DNA of 6,316 nt from Saprospiraceae bacterium (GTDB lineage: Bacteria > Bacteroidota > Bacteroidia > Chitinophagales > Saprospiraceae). A program made the translations under genes and the position numbers. The notes beneath the pieces are model-generated. The model was not told where the DNA came from. It saw only the letters and a program-made list of their open reading frames with translations, and did not search any database. How positions within the stretch are numbered: position 1 is the stretch's first letter; each line of letters opens with the position of its first letter. Of the stretch, positions 1-5,849 are shown piece after piece. Location of the stretch: positions 1 through 6,316 of the forward strand of contig WGBN01000264.1 in NCBI GenBank assembly GCA_015494245.1, read 5' to 3'.

Positions 1-42
1 ACTAAACGCTAAACGCTAAACACTAAACGCTAAACGCTAAAC
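1..42. repeat. Heptamer tandem array (TAAACGC type)
   Basis: Five full copies of a 7-bp unit plus partial ends: TAAACGC at 3-9, 10-16, 24-30 and 31-37, and the variant TAAACAC at 17-23. Positions 1-21 and 22-42 are identical, so the array is also two copies of a 21-bp unit made of three heptamers. Read on the strand of the CotH gene, which ends at 114, the unit is GCGTTTA or GTTTAGC. The array reaches the window edge and may continue outside. It probably grew by replication slippage; any function is unknown. Confidence 0.9.
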
Positions 43-73
43 AAAACCCCACCAATCACCGACCCCCCAATCT

Positions 74-101
74 AACTGTCAACTGTCAACCGTCAACAGT
101 A
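74..101. repeat. Heptamer tandem array (AACTGTC / GTTGAC type)
   Basis: Four successive 7-bp units: AACTGTC at 74-80 and 81-87, AACCGTC at 88-94, and a degenerate AACAGTA at 95-101. On the minus strand they read as GTTGAC-type heptamers starting 12 bp after the CotH stop codon. The same GGTTGAC heptamer occurs at the end of the dehydrogenase gene near 3944-3964, so this is a dispersed family and not a one-off. Seven T residues follow the CotH stop on the transcript strand (106-112 as A), but no stem precedes them, so I do not call a terminator. Confidence 0.85.
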
Positions 102-113
102 AACTAAAAAAAC

Positions 114-2909
114 TCAAAGCCTCCCCACCTTCACGACCATTACTCCTTCATCGCTGCGCAGTTGCAGCAGGTACATGCCCTCGGGGAGGGCTGTTTCAGC
201 TTGTATTTTCCACTCATACGATTGGCTTGCAGAGAGTTGACCCAGTTGGCGATGCCAGAGTGTTTGGCCGTCGAGGTTGAGCAGGCTGAGTTGAGCGTTG
301 TGCAGGGTTTCATTTCTCTGCCCGCCGCAGGCTGAGGGTTGCAGGCAGGGCGAAAGCCGGACATAGAAAGCCTCTTTAAACGGATTCGGATATACCCCCA
401 TGGCGAGGGAGAGGCCCATCGGCTCTTCTGTGCTGCTGACGCAGGAGGTGCTGAACTGCAGACTCACCGGCTCCGTACTTCCAGACTGGCAGACGCTGCT
501 GAGTTGAAATTCGTACTCCGTGCAAAACTGCAGGCCAAAGAGGGTGATCTCCGAGCCCTGGTAAGACAGTTCTATCCACTGGCTGCTGCCCGTAGGGCGG
601 TAGCGGATGGTATAGCTGAGTGCATTGGTGCCGCTGCCGTCCCAGCTGATGGTGGCAGAGTTGGAAGTGGTATCGCTGAGTGTCAGATTGCTTGGGAGAA
701 GGCAAGGGGAGCCGGGTTCGAAATAGGCCGTCAGGGTGTCGCCGGTTTCAAAAGCCAATTCTATGGCCTCGCTGAATTCATCGGGGCTGAAGGCGTTGTT
801 GGCAACCTCCCAATGGTCGAATACCCATTCCTCGGCGGGCAAGGCCGTGAGCTGTAGGTTGACGCCTGCAAAGTAGTTGCCCACAAAGGGATATGCCTCG
901 GGAACAATGGTGTTGACCTGTACCTCGTTGGGTGAATCGGCGGGCGAAATGGCGACACTCAGCGCATAAGGCCCTTCCACATCATAACAGTCTGAAATGC
1001 CCTCGTTGAGCACCGTGCAGCGGGTGTAGATGAAATCCTTGAGGTCTTGTACGTTTTGCTGCCACTCACTCATGGAGCCTCCCCAGCGCTGAATGTGGCG
1101 GGGCATCTCCGGCTCAATGCGATCCAACAATTCATCCAGAATGGAGATCATGGAGTCGCAGGTGAAATACGTGTTGAGCATGTCGGCATAGCGATTGACG
1201 TAGAGGTCGTGAAAGTCCTGGTTTTCCAGGAGGGCCTGCAACATTTCTGTATGCCCCTCGGGGTCATCCACTAAGCCGGGTTCGTTGTAGCAGGGGTCGG
1301 CATAAGGAGAAGGGTCGGGGATGCCGGTGTAGTTGATGTAATGGCCAAAGGTGGCATCCATATCCCAAAGCGTATAACGCCAACGTTTGGCCTGCCCTGT
1401 GGGTTTGCGGCCGCGCCACCAGGCTGTGTTCCAAACCAGCCAGTCTTTACAGACGACGTGGGTGTTGATGATCATGTAGTCCACCAGGCTGGTTACATTG
1501 AGCTGGCTTTTTACGTAGTCGTAATTTTCCGGATTGCTCATGTCATTGGCCAGGATGAAGTCGTAGAGGTCGTACCAATCGTCCCAGCTGCCGTATTCTT
1601 CCCAGGTGACGCCCCAGGTTTTGATGAAATCTATCCACTTGCGGCCCTGGTCGTAGTAGTATTTTGTGAAATCAGAATCATCTACCTTTTCGCGAATTTC
1701 GTAAATGCCCCAGTACTGGCCGTTGACGTAGAGCACGCAGGGCTCGTAGGAGCGTTCGTCTAACTCCAGTCCGGCGCGTTGGGAGAGCTCGTGTACGTAG
1801 GCGTCGCGTATGTGGGCGCCGCCTTGCTCAAAGGGGTAGTTGTCGTTGGCAGCGGCCTTGAGAATGAGCCGCTGAAACTTGTCGCGATCGGTGATGTCAA
1901 AGATTTGTTGGTGGATGGCATTGTTGTAGCCAAACTGATCGCGCGTGATGTAGTCTATGCCTCGCTGACCATAAGCCCAGGAGTCGTTGCCGTGTTTGTT
2001 GTATTCGCCTACGGCATCTTCGAGGAAATTGCCTTCGGGGTCGAAGAGCTCGAAGGAGCCTATAGGCTCGGCATACCAGTTGCCGTCCATCAAATCCATG
2101 ATGTTGTTGCCTGCGATGCTGATGACGTAAATGCTGTGTTCGTCGTCTATGAAGTAGGTGTTGGTTTCTATGTGCCCGTCGAGCACATTGCCATCGGCCG
2201 AGATGGAGCGGGCGCGCAGCACGGTGGTTTCGGTCAGTGTAATGGGGCCGGTATAGAGGGTGGAGTTTTGGTTGGGTTCGCTGCCGTCGGTGGTGTAACG
2301 GATTTCGGCATTGGGTTCTGTGGTGCTAAGTACTACGCTGACGGAGCCGCTGTAAAATCCGGCCTGGGGGCTCATCTCCGGCTTGGCGCTGTAGTGGTGG
2401 TAGCTGTTGGTCGTATTGGCTTCGCCGGGTGTGGGTGTGGTGAAGACACCCCATTCTGTGCTGCCGTCCGATACCCTGCCATAGGAATTGTCTTTCAGGT
2501 TGGGAGGTGCGAAATAGTGCACCTCGAGGATGTTCCCCTGCGGGTCGGCCAGCACCACCTGATCGTTGCCGGTGGTTTGCGTGAGCTTAAAATTGGTGTG
2601 ATAAGCTCCGCCGGAATATTCGTCTTTGCCGTCTGCAAAGACCAGCAGATGCTCGCCCGGAGCCAGGCTGACGCCTTCGGGGAATACCCATTTGTCGGGA
2701 TTGTTCTCGCGGTCACTGAGGTGGTAGCCGCCGAGATTTACGGCAGCGCTACCGGCATTGTACAGCTCTATCCAATCGGGATGGCTGCCGTTGTTGGAGA
2801 TGGTGTTCCGGTTGGCTGCCGAATATTCGTTGATGACCACCTGGGCTTTCGCCAAATGCGAAAATGCGAGCAGGCAGCTCAGCAGGAGTAGCGTTTGTGC
2901 AGTGCGCAT
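114..2909 (-). CDS. Secreted multidomain CotH kinase family protein with T9SS sorting domain
   Basis: A 931-residue protein, numbered from the Met at 2909. Residues 1-22 form a signal peptide with a Leu-rich core and AKA|Q cleavage. A lamin-tail domain (about 23-160, opening VVINEYSAAN and DWIELYN) follows, then a chitobiase/hexosaminidase C-terminal-like domain (about 175-252, IRYTTDGSEP). The CotH kinase fold spans about 259-630, with GQYWGIYEIREKVD at 397-410, D489 and N494 in KDWLVWN, and the metal-site-like WDMDATFG with D516 and D518. After it come an InlB-like repeat (about 648-721), an FN3 domain (about 735-824) and a T9SS type A tail (about 836-931, PNPF at 841-844). CotH proteins are atypical protein kinases, known from Bacillus spore coats; here the substrate is unknown and is presumably extracellular or on the cell surface. 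An in-frame Met at 2927 would add MLNSET, an acidic start unusual for a signal peptide, so I prefer 2909. Domain calls are by recognition of motifs. Confidence 0.93.
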   Translation of the reverse strand: MRTAQTLLLLSCLLAFSHLAKAQVVINEYSAANRNTISNNGSHPDWIELYNAGSAAVNLGGYHLSDRENNPDKWVFPEGVSLAPGEHLLVFADGKDEYSGGAYHTNFKLTQTTGNDQVVLADPQGNILEVHYFAPPNLKDNSYGRVSDGSTEWGVFTTPTPGEANTTNSYHHYSAKPEMSPQAGFYSGSVSVVLSTTEPNAEIRYTTDGSEPNQNSTLYTGPITLTETTVLRARSISADGNVLDGHIETNTYFIDDEHSIYVISIAGNNIMDLMDGNWYAEPIGSFELFDPEGNFLEDAVGEYNKHGNDSWAYGQRGIDYITRDQFGYNNAIHQQIFDITDRDKFQRLILKAAANDNYPFEQGGAHIRDAYVHELSQRAGLELDERSYEPCVLYVNGQYWGIYEIREKVDDSDFTKYYYDQGRKWIDFIKTWGVTWEEYGSWDDWYDLYDFILANDMSNPENYDYVKSQLNVTSLVDYMIINTHVVCKDWLVWNTAWWRGRKPTGQAKRWRYTLWDMDATFGHYINYTGIPDPSPYADPCYNEPGLVDDPEGHTEMLQALLENQDFHDLYVNRYADMLNTYFTCDSMISILDELLDRIEPEMPRHIQRWGGSMSEWQQNVQDLKDFIYTRCTVLNEGISDCYDVEGPYALSVAISPADSPNEVQVNTIVPEAYPFVGNYFAGVNLQLTALPAEEWVFDHWEVANNAFSPDEFSEAIELAFETGDTLTAYFEPGSPCLLPSNLTLSDTTSNSATISWDGSGTNALSYTIRYRPTGSSQWIELSYQGSEITLFGLQFCTEYEFQLSSVCQSGSTEPVSLQFSTSCVSSTEEPMGLSLAMGVYPNPFKEAFYVRLSPCLQPSACGGQRNETLHNAQLSLLNLDGQTLWHRQLGQLSASQSYEWKIQAETALPEGMYLLQLRSDEGVMVVKVGRL

Positions 2910-2950
2910 AGTTTCGGAGTTTAGCATCCTTTATCGCCGACTAAGGTAAT

Positions 2951-2970
2951 TCATTTTGCCCTCTTTTGCC
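2951..2970. repeat. Short direct repeat, 10-bp period
   Basis: Two adjacent decamers, TCATTTTGCC and CTCTTTTGCC, match at 8 of 10 positions and share ATTTTGCC/CTTTTGCC. They lie in the divergent intergenic region upstream of the dehydrogenase. A one-helical-turn spacing would suit two monomers of a DNA-binding protein on one face, but a chance repeat this short is quite possible. Confidence 0.4.
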
Positions 2971-2982
2971 GGAAAATTGGTT

Positions 2983-2999
2983 CAAATGTCGGACATTTG
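2983..2999. promoter_or_regulatory. Perfect 17-bp palindrome in the divergent promoter region (candidate operator)
   Basis: CAAATGTC, one central G, then GACATTTG: eight perfectly complementary base pairs around a single base. It ends 19 bp before the dehydrogenase ATG and lies between the two divergent genes. A loop of one base is too tight for a good RNA hairpin, so a DNA site for a dimeric regulator fits better. Each arm read outward, GACATTTG, matches the Bacteroidota -7 promoter consensus TAnnTTTG at all but the first position, so the site may overlap promoter elements in both directions. I find no well-spaced -33 TTG for either, so the promoter reading is weak. Confidence 0.55.
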
Positions 3000-3018
3000 G
3001 CGACAAAAGCCATTTTAC

Positions 3019-3963
3019 ATGAAGAAAGTGCTGTTCATCAACAAAGCCCATCCCATTTTGCGAAAGCAATTGGAAGCCCTGGGCTATGTCTGTGAAGAAG
3101 ATTTGCAGTGTGATTTATCTGCCTTTCGGCAAATGATACCCGCTTACGAAGGCCTCGTGCTGCGCTCGCGCCTGCCGGTAGATGAGGAACTGCTCGCTGC
3201 GGCTTCCCGTCTGCGCTTCATTGCGCGGGAAGGCATTGGCCTGGAGCACATAGCTGTTGAGGCGGCAAAAGCTCGCGGCATTGCTGTGTTGAACTCGCCG
3301 GAGGGCAGCAAAGATGCCGTAGGAGAGCACGCTCTGGGCATGTTGTTGTCCCTGACCAACAAACTCTGCAAGGCCGACTGGGAAATACGCGCAGGCCACT
3401 GGCTGCGAGAAGAAAATCGCGCTCGCGAAGTGGGGGAGATGTGCGTGGGCATACTCGGCTATGGCAATACGGGCAAGGCTTTCGCCCGGAAACTCAGCGG
3501 GTTGGGTGCCGAAGTCATCGCCCATGACAAATACCTGCAGGACTACGGCGATGCTTATGCAAAGGCCGTTTCTCTCGAAGAGCTTTTCGCCCGGGCTGAG
3601 GCTTTGAGCATACACATCCCTGGAGACCCCCAGAATTTTCACTTCATCAATGGCGATTTCCTCGACGCCTTTGCCAGGCCCTTTTACCTGATCAACACTT
3701 CGCGGGGCATGGTGCTCGATACGGCAGCCCTCTTAGAACGCCTGCGTTCGGGCAAGGTGGTCGCAGCTGCCCTGGACGTACTGGAATACGAATCCCCCGC
3801 CTTGGAAATGCCCGAAGAGACCCTGAATACCCCCGTGCTCAAAGCCTTACGGCAAATGGAAAACGTCTTGCTGACGCCCCACGTAGCCGGCTGGTCTTTT
3901 GCCAGTAAGCGAAAACATGCCGAAGTGCTGGCTGAGAAGATACGGTTGACGGTTGACGGTTGA
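3019..3963 (+). CDS. D-2-hydroxyacid dehydrogenase, phosphoglycerate dehydrogenase-like, short form
   Basis: A 314-residue NAD-dependent oxidoreductase of the D-isomer-specific 2-hydroxyacid dehydrogenase family, expected in the cytoplasm. The substrate-binding lobe includes LRSR near 48-51 and AREGIGLEHI at 69-78. The Rossmann fold has GYGNTG (G147, G149, G152), with D170 ending the second strand, which favours NAD over NADP. The catalytic triad is visible: R229 in NTSRG, E258 in DVLEYE and H288 in LLTPHVAGW. There is no C-terminal ACT domain, so it resembles the short phosphoglycerate dehydrogenases common in Bacteroidota. Serine biosynthesis is the likeliest role, but serC is not adjacent, and a glyoxylate/hydroxypyruvate or other 2-oxoacid reductase is possible; I therefore give no symbol. 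ATG 3019 begins the conserved first strand (MKKVLFIN); an upstream TTG (2956) and ATG (2986) are in frame but would cover the palindrome. The last six residues, RLTVDG, are encoded by heptamer repeats. Confidence 0.93.
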   Translation: MKKVLFINKAHPILRKQLEALGYVCEEDLQCDLSAFRQMIPAYEGLVLRSRLPVDEELLAAASRLRFIAREGIGLEHIAVEAAKARGIAVLNSPEGSKDAVGEHALGMLLSLTNKLCKADWEIRAGHWLREENRAREVGEMCVGILGYGNTGKAFARKLSGLGAEVIAHDKYLQDYGDAYAKAVSLEELFARAEALSIHIPGDPQNFHFINGDFLDAFARPFYLINTSRGMVLDTAALLERLRSGKVVAAALDVLEYESPALEMPEETLNTPVLKALRQMENVLLTPHVAGWSFASKRKHAEVLAEKIRLTVDG

Positions 3964-4024
3964 GGGGTTGTCGGTTGTCGGTTGTCGGTTGTCGGTTGCG
4001 TTGGTTTATTGTTTATTGTTTGTC
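3944..4024. repeat. Heptamer tandem array (GGTTGAC, GGTTGTC, GTTTATT types)
   Basis: GGTTGAC occupies 3944-3950 and 3951-3957, with the variant GGTTGAG at 3958-3964. After one extra G at 3965, GGTTGTC is repeated four times (3966-3993), then the variant GGTTGCG (3994-4000). GTTTATT follows at 4004-4010 and 4011-4017, then GTTTGTC at 4018-4024. The first part lies inside the dehydrogenase coding region and supplies its stop codon (TGA, 3961-3963). The block order, GTTGAC-type near the stop and GTTTA-type farther out, matches the region after the CotH gene. No coding capacity is evident. Confidence 0.9.
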
Positions 4025-4083
4025 GTTGTTTTTGGCGTGGTGAGGTGACGAACATAACGGGCGTAACCATAGAACCCCCGTAG

Positions 4084-4105
4084 GGGCAGACCTATGTGTC
4101 TGTCC
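4084..4105. repeat. Hairpin-forming inverted repeat opening the 13-bp array
   Basis: GGGCAGAC (4084-4091) pairs with GTCTGTCC (4098-4105) through eight base pairs, one of them G-U, around the six-base loop CTATGT. It is preceded by a short CCCC-GTA-GGGG inverted repeat at 4076-4086, which shares its G run, so the two stems would compete. It sits about 120 bp after the dehydrogenase stop. With no T-run after it, an intrinsic terminator is not convincing; it looks more like a dispersed palindromic intergenic repeat. Confidence 0.6.
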
Positions 4106-4169
4106 TATGTGTCCGCCCTATGTGTCCGCCCTATGTGTCTGTCCCTATGTGTCCGCCCTATGTGTCCGC
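4091..4169. repeat. 13-bp tandem array (CCTATGTGTCYGY), six units
   Basis: Six head-to-tail units: CCTATGTGTCTGT at 4091-4103, CCTATGTGTCCGC at 4104-4116 and 4117-4129, then CCTATGTGTCTGT at 4130-4142 with one extra C at 4143, and CCTATGTGTCCGC at 4144-4156 and 4157-4169. The order TGT, CGC, CGC appears twice, so a three-unit block (39 then 40 bp) was duplicated. Open frames through the array give Cys/Pro/Val-rich repeats with no start context and I treat them as spurious. Confidence 0.9.
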
Positions 4170-4292
4170 CCCCCAACCGGCCTGTGTCAATCTGCGCAAT
4201 CTATGGGCAGAATTTAACAGAAACAGCGCCTATACAATCCCCTTTACATTTTCCCGTTTTGTTTATGAATTTCATCAAAAATCATTTGCCTT
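4170..4292 (+). other. Leader region of the barrel-GLPGLI operon
   Basis: This is the non-repeat remainder of the gene-free stretch between the dehydrogenase and the barrel gene. It holds two adjacent related nonamers (CAATCTGCG at 4188-4196, CAATCTATG at 4197-4205) and an AT-rich segment before the start. TACATTTT at 4245-4252 matches the Bacteroidota -7 consensus TAnnTTTG at all but the last base, 40 bp before the ATG, but I see no matching -33 TTG. A promoter for the downstream operon is expected here; its exact position is not resolved. Confidence 0.3.
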
Positions 4293-4955
4293 ATGAAATT
4301 TTTGTACAAATTCTCAGTTTGTTTTTTTCTTTTGACGAGCTTATCACTGCAGGCTCAATTTTCTATTGGTGTGAAGAGTGGCTACACCCGTGCCTGGCAG
4401 AACTATGGCGAGAACAGAGCCCTTTTGCCCGAAGGTGCCAAAATCCATGTCCACAGCATGAACATCGCTTTGCCGGTTTATTACCGCCTCAGCAAGCATT
4501 GGCAGATTGGTCTTGAACCGGCTTATGCGGGTAGAGGAGCAGCTTGTGTGCCGGGCTTTGGGTTGCCGCCGGAGCCCTCTTTTAAGGGAGATACCCGCTT
4601 CAAGTTGAACTATGTGGAAATGCCCCTGTCTTTTCGCTTTGAGCAGGCTTTGGGCGGAGACCGGCTTTCCCTTTTTGTGAAAGCCGCTTATGGCTTTTCC
4701 TACCTGTTCTCGGGCATTAGCGAAATCATTGACCTGGAGACCGGGCAGATTCTTTACACGGTGGATGTAACAAAGACTTTGATGAGATGGGAGCACGGAG
4801 CCTACGCAGGCCTCGGCCTGAGCCTGAAACTGAGCCCCTCTTTGGAATGCATTTTGACTTCAGAGTACTACCACGGCTTTGTAAATGTAGATCCCTTTTT
4901 GCCCTCTAAAGCTCGTAGTCTGAGCTTTAATTTGGGAGCTGTTTTGAGCTTGTGA
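4293..4955 (+). CDS. Small outer-membrane beta-barrel protein (PorT/OMP_b-brl-like)
   Basis: A 220-residue protein with a clear signal peptide: MKFLYK start, hydrophobic core and LQA|Q cleavage after residue 21. The mature part begins FSIGVKSGYTRAW, typical of the first strand of the Bacteroidota outer-membrane beta-barrel family. It continues with alternating hydrophobic/aromatic strands (MNIALPVYYRL, WQIGLEPAYAG, KLNYVEMPLSFRF, LSLFVKAAYGFSYLF, GAYAGLGLSLKL) and ends in LSFNLGAVLSL, a plausible last strand. The segment NYVEMPLSFRF resembles the conserved 'Y..iPl.lk' strand of PorT-like proteins. It probably sits in the outer membrane; whether it is a channel, receptor or structural protein cannot be told. 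It ends five bases before the ATG of the following GLPGLI gene, so the two are likely co-transcribed. The ATG at 4293 is the one that gives the signal peptide; an earlier ATG at 4265 is out of frame. Confidence 0.85.
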   Translation: MKFLYKFSVCFFLLTSLSLQAQFSIGVKSGYTRAWQNYGENRALLPEGAKIHVHSMNIALPVYYRLSKHWQIGLEPAYAGRGAACVPGFGLPPEPSFKGDTRFKLNYVEMPLSFRFEQALGGDRLSLFVKAAYGFSYLFSGISEIIDLETGQILYTVDVTKTLMRWEHGAYAGLGLSLKLSPSLECILTSEYYHGFVNVDPFLPSKARSLSFNLGAVLSL

Positions 4956-4960
4956 GTAAA

Positions 4961-5734
4961 ATGAGGCACTTTTTGCTCTTTGTATTTTTGTATGGGCTTT
5001 ATGCCTCTTTTCAGCCCTTCTCTGATGTCGTCTCTTCGGGACATTCAGCTTTAGGTCATGTGTTGTACGAGCAATACACCTATCTGCCTTGTGAGCAACA
5101 CCTAAACGGCCCTGCCAGCCTGTGGTTCAACAATTACGAGGCGGTGTACGTGCATGATGAGGTGCTCCCGGAGACTGCTGTGGAGACGCAGGGGAATGAA
5201 ATCCTCGCCACCCCGGGAGATGAAGAAGGTTTCCCTGTTTACATAAACATCAAAGACGATGTGTTTATCTTTAAAGATTTTGTGGGGCTTTCTTTTGTGG
5301 CCTCTATTATTCGGGACTCGCTTCCTAAGATTGATTGGCACATCTTGGATAAATATAGACAAATAGGAGGCTATTCCTGCCAAAAAGCAGAGGGAGAATT
5401 TGCCGGAAGGCTGTATGAGGCCTGGTTCGCCAGGGAGATTCCTGTACCCTTTGGGCCTTACAAACTCTGGGGTCTGCCGGGGCTCATCCTCGAGGCGAAA
5501 ACGGATGATGAAAGCGTGCAATTTCTGTTTAAAGGTCTGGAGTTGTCGAACAAATTGGAGGGAGAAGTCTTTGTGCCGTCTAAAGGCAAGAGCTCTTTCA
5601 ACTCCTATGCAGAGTATCTCGAAGCCTGTGAAAAACGGAAAATGGAAATGATTCAAAGAGCAAGGGCTGAAGGCCATTTGGGATTTTCAATCACGGATGC
5701 CCCCTGGGACTGCAAGATTGAGATTAGGGAGTAA
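4961..5734 (+). CDS. GLPGLI family protein, copy 1
   Basis: A 257-residue protein of the GLPGLI family, a Bacteroidota family of unknown function. The diagnostic motif is seen as FGPYKLWGLPGLIL, with GLPGLI at residues 171-176, preceded by the usual CQKAEGEFAGRLYEAWFAREIPV segment (140-162). The N-terminus (FLLFVFLYGLYASF) is a probable export signal, although the cleavage site is not clear. Four cysteines (C44, C140, one in EACEKRK and one in APWDCKIE) could form two disulfides after export. A GTG at 4952 would overlap the barrel gene stop by four bases and add three residues; I prefer ATG 4961 because it aligns without gaps with the start of copy 2 at 5850. It lies downstream of the barrel gene in the same apparent operon and has a tandem paralog 115 bp after it. 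Function is not known. Confidence 0.92.
   Translation: MRHFLLFVFLYGLYASFQPFSDVVSSGHSALGHVLYEQYTYLPCEQHLNGPASLWFNNYEAVYVHDEVLPETAVETQGNEILATPGDEEGFPVYINIKDDVFIFKDFVGLSFVASIIRDSLPKIDWHILDKYRQIGGYSCQKAEGEFAGRLYEAWFAREIPVPFGPYKLWGLPGLILEAKTDDESVQFLFKGLELSNKLEGEVFVPSKGKSSFNSYAEYLEACEKRKMEMIQRARAEGHLGFSITDAPWDCKIEIRE
5033..5427 (+). repeat. Duplicated segment, copy 1 (mosaic similarity to 5922-6316)
   Basis: This part of the first GLPGLI gene aligns without gaps, at an offset of 889 bp, to 5922-6316. Residues 25-66 (5033-5158) are identical in both proteins, with only seven base differences in 126, all synonymous, and 5069-5136 is a 68-bp exact match. The middle (5159-5356) keeps only about 35 of 66 residues. 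Similarity rises again at 5357-5427, with five differences in 71 bases by my hand count. Confidence 0.9.
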
Positions 5735-5784
5735 TTAAAGCAATCACTTTGTCTAAGGTAAAACATGTCTCTGCAAAAAAGTGA

Positions 5785-5806
5785 ATTCAAAATCCCTGAG
5801 TTGAAT
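5785..5806 (+). terminator. Weak hairpin with following T-rich run between the GLPGLI copies
   Basis: ATTCAA (5785-5790) and TTGAAT (5801-5806) are perfect complements around a ten-base loop and are followed by GCTTTTTCTT. The stem is only six AT-rich pairs, so termination would be inefficient at best. The site lies 44 bp upstream of the second GLPGLI start and may partly separate the two transcripts or mean nothing. Confidence 0.22.
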
Positions 5807-5849
5807 GCTTTTTCTTATCTTACAGCCTTATGGCTCTAAAGGCATGTAA

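Noticed and set aside
339..857. A 172-codon plus-strand open frame
   Set aside because: It lies wholly antisense to the FN3 and T9SS tail region of the CotH gene and shows no motif of its own.
1779..2891. A 370-codon open frame on the plus strand antisense to the CotH gene
   Set aside because: It mirrors the real gene in another frame, is rich in Val, Gly and Ala without recognisable domains, and the opposite strand encodes well-supported domains throughout.
2956..3018. Longer dehydrogenase starts at TTG 2956 or ATG 2986
   Set aside because: They would add residues before the first Rossmann-like strand that the family normally begins with, and would place coding sequence over the palindrome.
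3115..3642. Minus-strand open frames inside the dehydrogenase gene
   Set aside because: They are antisense to conserved NAD-binding and substrate-binding motifs and have no features of their own.
4091..4169. Possible CRISPR array
   Set aside because: The units are contiguous 13-mers with no spacers and no cas genes nearby.
4094..4516. Open frames through the 13-bp array with Cys/Pro-rich repeats (MCLSYVSALCVRPMC)
   Set aside because: The repeats simply translate the DNA array; the downstream part overlaps the barrel gene in another frame, whose signal peptide and strands are convincing.
5102..5677. A 191-codon minus-strand open frame
   Set aside because: Antisense to the GLPGLI gene, with no family features.
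5744..5751. TCACTTTG as a -7 promoter element for GLPGLI copy 2
   Set aside because: One mismatch to TAnnTTTG, but the nearest upstream TTG (5718-5720) is 23 bp away, somewhat outside the usual spacing, so support is too weak.
5824..5835. AGCC-TTAT-GGCT hairpin before GLPGLI copy 2
   Set aside because: A four-pair stem is expected by chance; no reason to call it a regulatory structure.
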